A DNA stretch of 64,000 bases. It comes from Poriferisodalis sp965203655. GTDB taxonomy: Bacteria; Actinomycetota; Acidimicrobiia; Acidimicrobiales; Poriferisodalaceae. The DNA lies in contig NZ_CBDBDD010000006.1 in assembly GCF_965203655.1 (NCBI RefSeq), positions 248,001 to 312,000 on the forward strand, given 5' to 3'. The translations under genes were made by a program, and so were the position numbers. Each line of letters opens with the position of its first letter. Position 1 is the first letter of the stretch. Below the pieces are notes generated by a model. The model did not search any database. It saw only the letters and a program-made list of their open reading frames with translations, and was not told where the DNA came from. Positions 14,926 through 23,642 of this stretch are shown piece after piece.

Positions 14926-16086
14926 GTGCGAGTGGTGCTGGTCACTCCTGGGTTTCCGACGTCGCTGGACGATCATCACAAGCCGTTCCTGGCTGATCAC
15001 GCACGGGCGTTGGCCGGTGCCGGTGCCCAAGTGACGGTGGTGTGCCCCGCTCATCCGGATGCGCCGAGCCGTCACGAGGTCGGTGGCGTGGAGGTGCGCC
15101 GGGTGCGGTTCGCTCCGGCGAGCGTGGAAGCGCGGGTGGCGCTCGGTGAGAGCTACCGGGTGTTCTCTGGACTGTCGGCGCTGTGGGTCGTCCCGATGAT
15201 CGCCCGGCTCACCTTGGCCGCAGCCCGTCACGCACGTCGCCGTACCGGTGACGAAGCAGTGATCCATGGCCACTGGTGGTTTCCCTGCGGGCTGGTGGCC
15301 GTTGCTGCCGCAGCCCTTGCCGGACGGAGGACGGCCAGCGTGGCGCACATCCACGGTTCGGACGCCGCCGTCACCACGAACGCCATCCACCGGTGGTTGG
15401 GGCGGCGGGTCTTGCGCCGTGCGGCTGCCGTGGTCACGGTATCCGAGGAGCTGAGTGACTGGGCGTCGTCGCTGGCGCAGCGACGCGGTCGGCGGCTGCA
15501 GGTTGTGTCGATGCCGGTGGGTGTCGACCGGCTCGGGCCAGTCACACCGACTCCGGCCGACGGGCCCGTCGTCGCCGTCGGCCGTCTCATGGCCGAGAAG
15601 GGCTTCGATGTGCTGATCGAGGCTGTCGCGCTGATGGATGCGACCCAGCGACCAGACGTCGTCATCGTGGGCGATGGACCCGATCGCAGCCGGCTCGAGG
15701 CGCTGGCGCTGCGGCGCGGCGTGAACGCGACCTTCGCCGGAGCCGTTGCACCCGGCGAGGTCGGCGAGTGGTACCGGCGAGCCCGCCTGGTGTGCGTGCC
15801 CAGCCGGCGCGAGGGCTTCGGCATGATCACCGCCGAGGCGCTCGCTGCAGGCCGACCCGTGGTCGCCACCGCCGTGGGCGCTGCACCCAGCCTCATCACC
15901 GACGGCGTGAACGGCTGCCTGGTCCCGCCCGACAACGCCGAAGTGCTGTCGGCAGCGCTCACCAAGGCCCTGCGGTCAGACTTCTCCACTTCGGCTGCAT
16001 CAAACGCTGCAGCGCCGGCACCGTTCGGCCCCGAGGCCCATGCCGCAGCACTGCTAGAGATCTACGCCGAACTCAGTCAGAACTGA
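14926..16086 (+). CDS. GT4-family glycosyltransferase
   Basis: A 386-residue GT-B fold enzyme. The N-terminal domain begins RVVLVTPGFPTSLDDHHKPF, with HGHWWFPCGLVA and HIHGSDAAVTTN. The C-terminal domain has VVAVGRLMAEKGFDVLIEAV, VIVGDGPDRSRLEAL and the nucleotide-sugar motif EGFGMITAEALAAGRPVVAT. The start is GTG 14926; it gives the standard N-terminus and lies six bases after GAGACT, a weak -10. The retaining family uses activated sugars such as UDP- or GDP-hexoses; donor and acceptor are not evident. The divergent partner encodes a flippase-like membrane protein, so cell-envelope glycolipid synthesis is likely. Confidence 0.88.
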   Translation: MRVVLVTPGFPTSLDDHHKPFLADHARALAGAGAQVTVVCPAHPDAPSRHEVGGVEVRRVRFAPASVEARVALGESYRVFSGLSALWVVPMIARLTLAAARHARRRTGDEAVIHGHWWFPCGLVAVAAAALAGRRTASVAHIHGSDAAVTTNAIHRWLGRRVLRRAAAVVTVSEELSDWASSLAQRRGRRLQVVSMPVGVDRLGPVTPTPADGPVVAVGRLMAEKGFDVLIEAVALMDATQRPDVVIVGDGPDRSRLEALALRRGVNATFAGAVAPGEVGEWYRRARLVCVPSRREGFGMITAEALAAGRPVVATAVGAAPSLITDGVNGCLVPPDNAEVLSAALTKALRSDFSTSAASNAAAPAPFGPEAHAAALLEIYAELSQN

Positions 16087-16129
16087 CACGTATCGAGTAC
16101 GCAACTCCGGAATACACGGGGCCCAAGCT

Positions 16130-17014
16130 CTAGAGCCCGGCGACGATCTCGGCCATCAGCTCGCCGGCCTCGGTGGGGTTGAGCCCGACCCGCGCACCGG
16201 CGTCGCGCAGCGCTTCCATCTTGGCCTCGGCGGTGCCCTTGCCGCCCGAGACGATGGCACCCGCGTGGCCCATCTTCTTGCCCGGGGGCGCAGTCACGCC
16301 GGCGATGTAGCTCGACACCGGCTTGGACATGTGGTGCTTGATGAACTCGGCCGCCTCTTCCTCGGCCGAGCCGCCGATCTCGCCGATCATCATCACGGCC
16401 TTGGTGTCGGGATCGGCCTCGAACGCCTCGAGGCAGTCGATGAACGAGGTGCCCGGCACAGGATCGCCGCCGATGCCCACGCACGTCGTGACGCCGATGT
16501 CCTTCTGCTGCAGCTCGTAGAGCGCCTGGTAGGTCAGGGTGCCCGACCGGCTGACGATGCCCACCGGGCCGCCCGGCTTGGCGATGTGCCCCGCGGTGAT
16601 GCCGATGTTGCACTCGCCCGGCGTGATGATGCCCGGGCAGTTCGGGCCCAGCAGCCGGACGTGGGGATAGTCGCGCTTGAGCATGTTGAAGAAGCGGGCC
16701 TCGTCGTGGGCAGGCACGCCCTCGGTGATGCAGGCCACGAACTCGATGCCCGCCTCGGCGGCATCCATCACGGCGGCAAACACACCCGGCGCGGGAATGA
16801 AGATGCACGACGCGTTGGCGCCCGTGGCTGCGACGGCCTCAGTGCAGTTAGCGAACACCGGCACGCCTTCCACGTCGGTGCCGGCCTTACGGGGATTGGT
16901 GCCCGCCACCACGTTGGTGCCGTAATCGCGGTTCAGCATGCCGTAGTAGCGGCCCTGCGAACCGGTGAGGCCCTGGTAGACGACCTTGGTGTCCTTGTTG
17001 ACAAAGATGCTCAC
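16130..17014 (-). CDS. sucD: Succinyl-CoA synthetase alpha subunit
   Basis: A 294-residue alpha subunit. It has the CoA-binding Rossmann domain (YQGLTGSQGRYYGMLNRDYG, PAPGVFAAVMDAAEAG), LLGPNCPGIITPGECNIG, and the phosphorylated active-site His in KKMGHAGAIVSGGKG near residue 248. It catalyses succinyl-CoA to succinate with ATP or GTP formation in the TCA cycle. It follows sucC by 15 bases in one operon. Normal length. Confidence 0.97.
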   Translation of the reverse strand: MSIFVNKDTKVVYQGLTGSQGRYYGMLNRDYGTNVVAGTNPRKAGTDVEGVPVFANCTEAVAATGANASCIFIPAPGVFAAVMDAAEAGIEFVACITEGVPAHDEARFFNMLKRDYPHVRLLGPNCPGIITPGECNIGITAGHIAKPGGPVGIVSRSGTLTYQALYELQQKDIGVTTCVGIGGDPVPGTSFIDCLEAFEADPDTKAVMMIGEIGGSAEEEAAEFIKHHMSKPVSSYIAGVTAPPGKKMGHAGAIVSGGKGTAEAKMEALRDAGARVGLNPTEAGELMAEIVAGL

Positions 17015-17029
17015 GTCACGCTCCCGTGA

Positions 17030-18172
17030 TCAGGCCGCGGCCATCGCGACGGCTCGACGGGCAGCGTCGAGCATGGTCGGTTCCATCACCAGCTTCTCGT
17101 TGAGGTGCGGTGCGAGGATCTCACGCCCCTCGGCGGCGTTGGTGCCGTCGAGGCGCAGCACGATCGGCGCTTCGATGTCGACCGCGTCGAGCGCCCCGAT
17201 GATGCCGTTGGCCACTTCCTCGCCGCGAGTGATGCCGCCGAAGATGTTGATGAAGATGGCCCGCACGTCGGGGTCGTTGTTGATGACCTCGAGCGCATTG
17301 GCCATCACCTGGGCGTTGGCGCCGCCGCCGATGTCGAGGAAGTTGGCGGGCTTGCCGCCCACCTGGTTCACCACGTCGACGGTGCTCATCGCCAGCCCGG
17401 CGCCGTTGGCAATCACGCCGACGCTGCCCGCCAGGCCCACGTACTGCAGGCCCTTGGCGTGGGCAGCCTCCTCACGCTCGTCGCGGGGCTGGGTCTCGTC
17501 GTACTGCGTGTAGTCCTCGTGGCGGAACACGGCGTTGGCGTCCAGCGTCACCTTGGCGTCGAGCACGTGCACCCGGTTGTCGGGCGTCAGGATCAGCGGG
17601 TTGATCTCGACGAGGTCGGCGTCGCCCTCGACATAGGCCGTGTAGAGCTTGCGCAGGATGTCGACGGCCTGATCGGTGGCAACAGGGTTGAGGTTGGCGC
17701 CCTCCACCCACGCCCGGGCGGCCTCTTCGGTGAGGCCTTCGGCAGGGTCCACCAGCACCCTGCTGATCGCGTCCGGGTTCTCGGCCGCCACCGTCTCGAT
17801 CTCCACGCCGCCCTCGGCGGACAGCATCCCGAGGTGCTTCTTGGCCGACCGGTCGAGCGTGAAGCTGGCGTAGTACTCCTCGGCGATGTCCGACGCCTTC
17901 TCGATCCACAGCCGCTGCACGATGTGACCGTTGATGTCGAGCCCCAGGATGTTGGCGGCGTGCGTTCGGGCATCGTCGGTCGTGGCCGCGAACTTCACGC
18001 CGCCCGCCTTGCCGCGGCCACCCGTGTGCACCTGCGCCTTCACCATCACCGGCGTGCCCAAGCGCTCCGCCGCAGCAACGGCTTCGTCGACGCTGAAGGC
18101 GACCTCGCCGTCGGATACCGGCATGCCGTAGCTGCGGAAGAACTGCTTGCCCTGATACTCGAAGAGATCCAC
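17030..18172 (-). CDS. sucC: Succinyl-CoA synthetase beta subunit
   Basis: A 380-residue ATP-grasp beta subunit: DLFEYQGKQFFRSYGMPVSDG at the N-terminus, PVMVKAQVHTGGRGKAGGVK, LVEINPLILT and FINIFGGITRGEEVANGI. The GTG at 18172 gives the classic VDLFEYQGK start; an ATG four codons earlier overlaps the -10 box. TATGCT at 18180-18185 lies seven bases from the GTG and no Shine-Dalgarno is seen, so the operon mRNA is probably nearly leaderless. Forms the heterodimer/tetramer with SucD. Confidence 0.97.
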   Translation of the reverse strand: MDLFEYQGKQFFRSYGMPVSDGEVAFSVDEAVAAAERLGTPVMVKAQVHTGGRGKAGGVKFAATTDDARTHAANILGLDINGHIVQRLWIEKASDIAEEYYASFTLDRSAKKHLGMLSAEGGVEIETVAAENPDAISRVLVDPAEGLTEEAARAWVEGANLNPVATDQAVDILRKLYTAYVEGDADLVEINPLILTPDNRVHVLDAKVTLDANAVFRHEDYTQYDETQPRDEREEAAHAKGLQYVGLAGSVGVIANGAGLAMSTVDVVNQVGGKPANFLDIGGGANAQVMANALEVINNDPDVRAIFINIFGGITRGEEVANGIIGALDAVDIEAPIVLRLDGTNAAEGREILAPHLNEKLVMEPTMLDAARRAVAMAAA

Positions 18173-18235
18173 GGCGGGGAGCATAGGAGCCGAGCCCTGC
18201 CGCCCGCTGCGAAGCCAGCAACGGATTCGGGCGCT

Positions 18236-20584
18236 CTAGGAGCGGATGCGGCGGAGGTTGGCGAAGCTGGCGACGAGCGTTTTCGGGCCGATGTCGGCGA
18301 AGTGAACGGTGACCTCCCAGTCGTCGCCGTCGGGGCGCACGTCCTGGACCACGCCGGCCCCGAAACGGTCGTGCAGCACGTCGTCGCCGACGCCGTAGCC
18401 GAGGTCGGCTGAAGGAGCCGGCTTCGGCTCGCCCATGCGGGCGGCGACCCGGCGGCGGGCCTCCTCGCGGCGGGACTCGCGCCCCTTGGCAGTGCTGTCG
18501 TCGTGGCGGGCGGGATCGCTGCGCTTCTGGCGCCGCTCGGCCAGCTCGGCCTCGCCGAGTTGGCTGTACTCGCTGGGCTCGCTGGCGCGGCGATTGGCGC
18601 CCCAGTCGCTCGTGGCGGGCCGCCACGACGAGCCGAGACGCTGCGAGTCGTCGGACCGGTCATCGAGCAGGTCCAGCGGGATCTCGTCGATGAAGCGGCT
18701 GGGCGGGTTGTAGCTGGTCTGGCCGTGCAGCAGCCGGCTCCATGAGTGCGTCAGGTAGAGCTGCTTGCGTGCCCGGGTGATGCCCACGTATGCGAGGCGA
18801 CGCTCCTCTTCGAGCTCGAGGGGATCGGTCATCGAGCGGTGATGCGGGAATACCCCGTCCTCCATGCCGGTCACGAACACGATGTCGAATTCGAGCCCCT
18901 TGGCCGAGTGCAGCGTCATCAGCGCCACCTGGGAGGCATCGCTCATCTCGTCCACGTCGCTCACCAGCGAGACCTGCTCCAAGAACTCCTCGCAGTCTTC
19001 GAATTCCGCAGCAGCCCCGAGGAGCTCCTCGAGATGCTCCAGCCGCCCGTCTGCCTCGATCGTGCCCTCGTCCTGCAGCGACCGGATGTAACCCGACTCG
19101 GACAGTGCCAGCTTGAGCACGGCGCCTGGGCCGTTGGCGACCTGGGCCCGGGCCTGGTTCATCAGCTCGCGGAATTGCAGCAGGCCGGCACGGGCCTTGC
19201 CGCGGATGCCCATGGCCTCGACCGCCTCGATCACCTCGGCCAGCGATCCGTCGGCCCGCGCCGCGGCGTCGTCGAGCTTGGCCACCGTACGGTCGCCGAT
19301 GCCGCGCACCGGCAGGTTGATGACCCGCTTGAGCGACACCTCGTCAGACGGGTTCACCGCGGCTCGCAGGAACGCCAGCGCGTCCTTGACCTCGCGCCGG
19401 TCGTAGAAGCGGGTGCCGCCGATGATCTGGTACGGCACGTCGTTGGCGACCAGCTCTTCCTCGATCACGCGTGACTGCGCGTTGGACCGGTAGAACACCG
19501 CGGCATCGGACCAGTCGATCTGGCCGTCGCTGTGCAGGCGGCGCAGCTCAGCGCACACGTAGTGCGCCTCGTCTTCCTCATCCCGGCCGCGATAGCGGAT
19601 CGGCTTCGCGCCGCCGGACTGGTCGGTCCACAGGTTCTTGGGCGGCCGCCCGAGGTTGTTGCGGATCACCGAGTTGGCCGCGTCGAGGATGGCCTGGCTG
19701 GAGCGGTAGTTCTGGTCCAGCACGTAGGTGGAGGCATCGTCGAAGGTGGCCCCGAACTCCAGGATGTTGGTGATGTCCGCGCCCCGGAAGGCGTAGATCG
19801 ACTGGTCGGAGTCGCCGACGACGAACACGTTCTGGGCGGACCCGCTGAGCAGCCCGATCAGCCGCACCTGCGCCAGGTTCGTGTCCTGGTACTCGTCGAC
19901 CAGGATGTGCTCGAATCGCTGCCGGTAGTGCTCGGCCACGTCGTCATGACTCGCCAGCAGCTCCACGCCCAGCATCAGCAAATCGTCGAAGTCCATCGCG
20001 CCGGCGCGGCGCAGCCGCTTCTGGTACTCGGAATAGACACGGGCCACCTCACGGGCGAACGGGCCGCCGCCGTCGGGTGACTCGGCCAGATCGACTGCTC
20101 GAAGCGGGGTCGTGAGCTGGTTCTTCAGCGTCGAGATCGCTGCGTGGACGGCTCGCTCGTTGAACTTGCGGGGGTCGAGGTCGAGGTCGCGCACCACGTA
20201 CCGGGTGAGCCGCCGCGAGTCGGCTTGGTCGTAGATGCTGAACGCCGAGGGATAGCCGAGCACGTCGGCGTGACTGCGCAGGATGCGGGCACACGCGCTG
20301 TGGAAGGTGGAGATCCACATCCGGTGTGCCACCGAGCCGACGAGGCTGCCGATGCGCTCGCGCATCTCGCCAGCCGCCTTGTTGGTGAAGGTGATCGCCA
20401 GCAGACCGAACGGGCTGACATGGCGGTGAGCCAGCAGGTAGGCGATGCGGTGGCTGAGCACGCGGGTCTTGCCCGAACCTGCCCCGGCGACAACCAGTGC
20501 CGGGCCGTCGCCGTGCAGCACGGCGGCCTGCTGACCGGCGTTCAACGGCGCCAGGATCGGATCGCTGCTCAGGTCGTCATTCAC
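18236..20584 (-). CDS. pcrA: UvrD/PcrA-type DNA helicase
   Basis: A 782-residue superfamily 1A 3'-5' helicase. Motifs in order: Q-motif LNAGQQAAVLHGDGP, Walker A VAGAGSGKTRVL, Ia AITFTNKAAGEMRERI, II VDEYQDTN, III GDSDQSIYAFRGAD, IV NYRSSQ, V LMTLHSAKGLEFDIVFV, VI RRLAYVGITRARK. The C-terminal part carries a basic linker and a Tudor-like domain (DVLHDRFGAGVVQDVRPDG) that in PcrA binds RNA polymerase. It works in nucleotide excision repair and replication-conflict resolution. The start is GTG 20584, 20 bases after argJ; the long upstream extension of the open frame overlaps argJ and is not used. Confidence 0.95.
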   Translation of the reverse strand: MNDDLSSDPILAPLNAGQQAAVLHGDGPALVVAGAGSGKTRVLSHRIAYLLAHRHVSPFGLLAITFTNKAAGEMRERIGSLVGSVAHRMWISTFHSACARILRSHADVLGYPSAFSIYDQADSRRLTRYVVRDLDLDPRKFNERAVHAAISTLKNQLTTPLRAVDLAESPDGGGPFAREVARVYSEYQKRLRRAGAMDFDDLLMLGVELLASHDDVAEHYRQRFEHILVDEYQDTNLAQVRLIGLLSGSAQNVFVVGDSDQSIYAFRGADITNILEFGATFDDASTYVLDQNYRSSQAILDAANSVIRNNLGRPPKNLWTDQSGGAKPIRYRGRDEEDEAHYVCAELRRLHSDGQIDWSDAAVFYRSNAQSRVIEEELVANDVPYQIIGGTRFYDRREVKDALAFLRAAVNPSDEVSLKRVINLPVRGIGDRTVAKLDDAAARADGSLAEVIEAVEAMGIRGKARAGLLQFRELMNQARAQVANGPGAVLKLALSESGYIRSLQDEGTIEADGRLEHLEELLGAAAEFEDCEEFLEQVSLVSDVDEMSDASQVALMTLHSAKGLEFDIVFVTGMEDGVFPHHRSMTDPLELEEERRLAYVGITRARKQLYLTHSWSRLLHGQTSYNPPSRFIDEIPLDLLDDRSDDSQRLGSSWRPATSDWGANRRASEPSEYSQLGEAELAERRQKRSDPARHDDSTAKGRESRREEARRRVAARMGEPKPAPSADLGYGVGDDVLHDRFGAGVVQDVRPDGDDWEVTVHFADIGPKTLVASFANLRRIRS

Positions 20585-20603
20585 GGGCGGCCATGGGGAT
20601 CGA

Positions 20604-21812
20604 TTACGTCGTGTAGTCGGCGTTGATGCGGACGTACTGGTCGGTGAGGTCGCAGCCGTACACGGTGAACGAGCCGGCTGCGCCATCGGAACGAACGCCC
20701 AAGTCCACCGAGATCAGCACCTCCTCAGATGCCAGGTACGCCTCCAGCTCGGCAAGTGCCTCGGGTGTTGCCGGTGTGGGATACACCTCTTGGTCGCCGA
20801 AGCGGATACGGACGCGATCGGGGTCGATGTCGGTCTCGTCGCTGCACTTGCCGATCGCCATCGCAACCCGGCCCCAGTTGGGATCGCGACCATGCACGGC
20901 GGTCTTGACGAGCGGCGAGTTCACGATGACCTTGGCGACCCGCTTGGCCTGCGCTTCGTCGCGGGCACCGTTCGCCGTGACCACGATGAGGGTCTCGGCA
21001 CCCTCGCCGTCGAAGGCCAGCTGTCGTGTCAGGTCGAGGCTGACGGCGCCCAACGCCGCCTCCAACTCAGTCTCGTCGACCGGCCCGGCAGCGCCGTTCG
21101 CCAGCATCACCACCATGTCGCTGGTGGAGGTGTCGGTGTCCACGCTGAGCGCGTTGAACGTCACATCGCAGACCCGGCGCAGCATCGCGTCGAGCCGGTC
21201 GGGAGCGATCTCGGCGTCGGTGGTGATCACCGAGATCATCGTGGCCATGTCGGGCTCGATCATTCCCGAGCCCTTCGCGATGCCCACCACCGTGGCGGCG
21301 CCCGCCGGAGCGCTCGCGGTCTTGGGATGCGTGTCGGTGGTCATGATCGCCGTTGCGGCGGCCACGGCGTCGTTGCTGTCGAGCGCCGGTCCAGGGCCGG
21401 CGATCAGCCGGTCAAAATACGTGTCCACTTTGCCTTCGGGATACGGCACGCCGATCAGGCCGGTGGAGCCCACCAGCACCTGATCGGGCTCGCAGCCCAC
21501 CAGCTCGGCGACGCGATGCGCGAGGTTCGCTGCGTCTCGCTCACCCTGCTCGCCGGTTGCAACGTTGGAGTTCTTCGACACGACCACCACGGCCTGCACC
21601 CGTCCGTCGGCGATGTTGGCTTGACTGCGGCGCACGCTGGCGCCAGAGAACAAGCTCTTGGTGAACACGCCGGCCGCAGCCGACACCCGATCAGCCGCCA
21701 GCACCATCACATCGTCGGTGTCGTCCTTGATGCCGATGTTGCCCACATGGCAAGCGAACCCCGCCGGCAAGTCCACCGATGCCGCCGCATTTCCGGCCCC
21801 TGCTGAAGTCAT
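20604..21812 (-). CDS. argJ: Glutamate N-acetyltransferase / N-acetylornithine transferase ArgJ
   Basis: A 402-residue ArgJ-family enzyme transferring acetyl from N-acetylornithine to glutamate. It shows KNSNVATGEQGERDA, TTDTHPKTASA and KGSGMIEPDMATMISVITTDA, where the Thr of MATM is the autocleavage/nucleophile residue near residue 190. The C-terminal part has VHGRDPNWGRVAMAIGKC and LTDQYVRINADY. AAGG lies seven bases before ATG 21812. The single protein is cleaved into alpha and beta chains. No other arginine genes are nearby; it is paired with pcrA. Confidence 0.9.
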   Translation of the reverse strand: MTSAGAGNAAASVDLPAGFACHVGNIGIKDDTDDVMVLAADRVSAAAGVFTKSLFSGASVRRSQANIADGRVQAVVVVSKNSNVATGEQGERDAANLAHRVAELVGCEPDQVLVGSTGLIGVPYPEGKVDTYFDRLIAGPGPALDSNDAVAAATAIMTTDTHPKTASAPAGAATVVGIAKGSGMIEPDMATMISVITTDAEIAPDRLDAMLRRVCDVTFNALSVDTDTSTSDMVVMLANGAAGPVDETELEAALGAVSLDLTRQLAFDGEGAETLIVVTANGARDEAQAKRVAKVIVNSPLVKTAVHGRDPNWGRVAMAIGKCSDETDIDPDRVRIRFGDQEVYPTPATPEALAELEAYLASEEVLISVDLGVRSDGAAGSFTVYGCDLTDQYVRINADYTT

Positions 21813-21937
21813 GATCAGCCCTTGTCGCACGCTCGCCGCGGCACGGCCGCGGTTGTGGGGCCAAGGTAGTTGCGCTTGTGCCGGGAGCCTCCGCCAATTT
21901 TGCGATCGGGCTCAGCGATCGCTGTCGGGCACGGGCG

Positions 21938-23581
21938 CTAGCCGCGCGGCTGCTGGCCGCGGATCGGTGGCCGCATGATGTACGGCCACGGGAACGGCAC
22001 GTCGCCGAACGGCACTTCGATGACCGTCGGCTCGTCCGAGCTCAGCGCCTCGCGCAGGCACGGGCGCAGCTCGTCTGGCGTGGCTGCGCGCACGCCCTGC
22101 ACGCCGAATGCGTCGGCCAACTTCACGAAGTCCGGGCTGGTGAGCTCGCTGGCGATGACCCGGCCGTCGAACCGTTCTCGCTGGATCCGTCGCACGTTGC
22201 CGTAGGCATGGTCGTTGAACACGATCGTCGTCAGCGGGATCCGGTGGTGCGCCGCGGTCGCCAGTTCGTTGATCGTGAACAGCGCTCCCCCGTCGCCGAC
22301 AATCGACAGCACCGGCACGTCGCGCCGGGCATGTGCCGCGCCCAGCGCGGTCGCGAACCCGTAGCCGAGGGTGCCCTGGTAACCAGCGGTGAGGAACGTC
22401 CGGGGTCGGTAGACGTCGAACCCGAGCCAGGACACATAGCCGCACTGGGTCATCTCGTCGACGAAGACGCCCTCGGGCGGCAGCTCCGCCCGGATGGCCC
22501 CCAGCCAGCCGTACTGGGGCGCGAGCGCCTCGGCGGTCGCGGTCTCGGCATCGGCCCGGGCGACCTCGAGCTCGGCTCGCCATTCGGAGCGGTCGGCTTG
22601 GGTGGCGTCGAGCGCATCGGCGAGCAGCGGCAGCGCGTCGGCAAGGTCGGCGTGGATGCCCAACGTCGGCGGTCCGAAGCGACCGATCTCATCGGCGTCG
22701 ATGTCCACGTGGATGATCTTGAGGTCGCTGTCGACGCCCCACACCGACTGCTGCATGGCCATCCTGCTGCCCAGCCCGATCACCAGGTCGACGTGCGGCC
22801 AGAGCTGGTACGCGGTCGGCGTGGTGATGCTCAACGGGTGATCCGAGGGCAGGACACCGCGCCCGCTGCGGAAGGCGACCACCGGCGCTGACAGCCGCTC
22901 GGCGAGCTGAGTGACGTGCGCTGAGGAATCCTGTGCACCACCGCCCACGATGATCATCGGACGCTGCGCGCCGGTCATGAGCTGTGCCGCATCCGCGATG
23001 GCTGCGGTGTCGGGCTCGGGACCCGGGCGCACCGGAGCGACAAGATCATCGGGTACCGATTCGACGGCCGCGCTCCAGGCATCGGTCGGCACTTCCACGC
23101 CGACGGGTCCCCGGCGGCCCGAGCGCAGCGCGGTCATCGCACGCTGCAGCACGGCGTGAGCATCGGCGCCGTCACTGATGCGTTCGGCCTGCCGGGTCAG
23201 CCGCTCCAGCACGCCCAGCTGGTCGGGCAGCTCGTGCAGGGCGCCGTACCCCCGGCCGATCCCCGACGAGGGGATCTCGCTCACCAAGGCCAGCACCGGC
23301 GCATTGGTGGCGTACGCCGTGCTAAGCGCCGCGGCGGTGTTCAGCAGGCCGGGCCCCGGCACCACGCAGAACGCCTGCGGCTCACCGGTCGCCAGCGCAG
23401 CGCCCAGCGCCATGTAGGCCGCGCCTTGCTCGTGGCGGGTCTGGATGGGCGCCAGGGTGTCGCGGCAGTCGTACAGCGAGTTGAAGAACGGGTCGTTCTG
23501 CACCCCAGGCAGGCAGTACAGGTTGTCGAAGCCGTTCGCGATGAGCGTCTCCACCGCCAAGCTCGCCACCGACTGCGTCAT
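21938..23581 (-). CDS. Thiamine-diphosphate-dependent enzyme (acetolactate synthase/decarboxylase-like)
   Basis: A 547-residue three-domain ThDP enzyme. The N-terminal PYR domain carries the cofactor-activating Glu in TRHEQGAAYMALG, the middle domain has PMIIVGGGAQDSSAHV, and the C-terminal PP domain has the ThDP/Mg motif GDGGALFTINELATAAHH ending in FNDHAYGN. Relatives include acetolactate synthase, benzoylformate decarboxylase and oxalyl-CoA-type enzymes. No regulatory small subunit is adjacent, so biosynthetic acetolactate synthase is unlikely; a decarboxylase or carboligase with unknown substrate fits better. It lies downstream of guaA, separated by a short tandem repeat. Confidence 0.85.
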   Translation of the reverse strand: MTQSVASLAVETLIANGFDNLYCLPGVQNDPFFNSLYDCRDTLAPIQTRHEQGAAYMALGAALATGEPQAFCVVPGPGLLNTAAALSTAYATNAPVLALVSEIPSSGIGRGYGALHELPDQLGVLERLTRQAERISDGADAHAVLQRAMTALRSGRRGPVGVEVPTDAWSAAVESVPDDLVAPVRPGPEPDTAAIADAAQLMTGAQRPMIIVGGGAQDSSAHVTQLAERLSAPVVAFRSGRGVLPSDHPLSITTPTAYQLWPHVDLVIGLGSRMAMQQSVWGVDSDLKIIHVDIDADEIGRFGPPTLGIHADLADALPLLADALDATQADRSEWRAELEVARADAETATAEALAPQYGWLGAIRAELPPEGVFVDEMTQCGYVSWLGFDVYRPRTFLTAGYQGTLGYGFATALGAAHARRDVPVLSIVGDGGALFTINELATAAHHRIPLTTIVFNDHAYGNVRRIQRERFDGRVIASELTSPDFVKLADAFGVQGVRAATPDELRPCLREALSSDEPTVIEVPFGDVPFPWPYIMRPPIRGQQPRG

Positions 23582-23602
23582 CTGGCTGTTCCCGTTCGCC
23601 TC

Positions 23603-23642
23603 ATTCCCATTCGGCTATTCCCACTCGGCTATTCCCACTCGA
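23603..23642. repeat. 14-bp tandem repeat across the guaA stop codon
   Basis: Three near-identical units, ATTCCCATTCGGCT (23603-23616), ATTCCCACTCGGCT (23617-23630) and ATTCCCACTCGA (23631-23642). The last encodes the conserved C-terminal IEWE of GMP synthase on the minus strand, and the stop codon is inside the array. The extra copies therefore lie just after the gene. Confidence 0.85.

Noticed and set aside
16087..16129. GGGCCCAAGCTCTAGAGCCC region between convergent gt4 and sucD as a terminator
   Set aside because: The pairing is short and interrupted and has no T-run; too weak to annotate.
18236..20686. Longer N-terminus for the PcrA helicase starting at 20686
   Set aside because: It would overlap argJ by more than 80 bases with a sequence unlike any helicase; GTG 20584 gives the family N-terminus.
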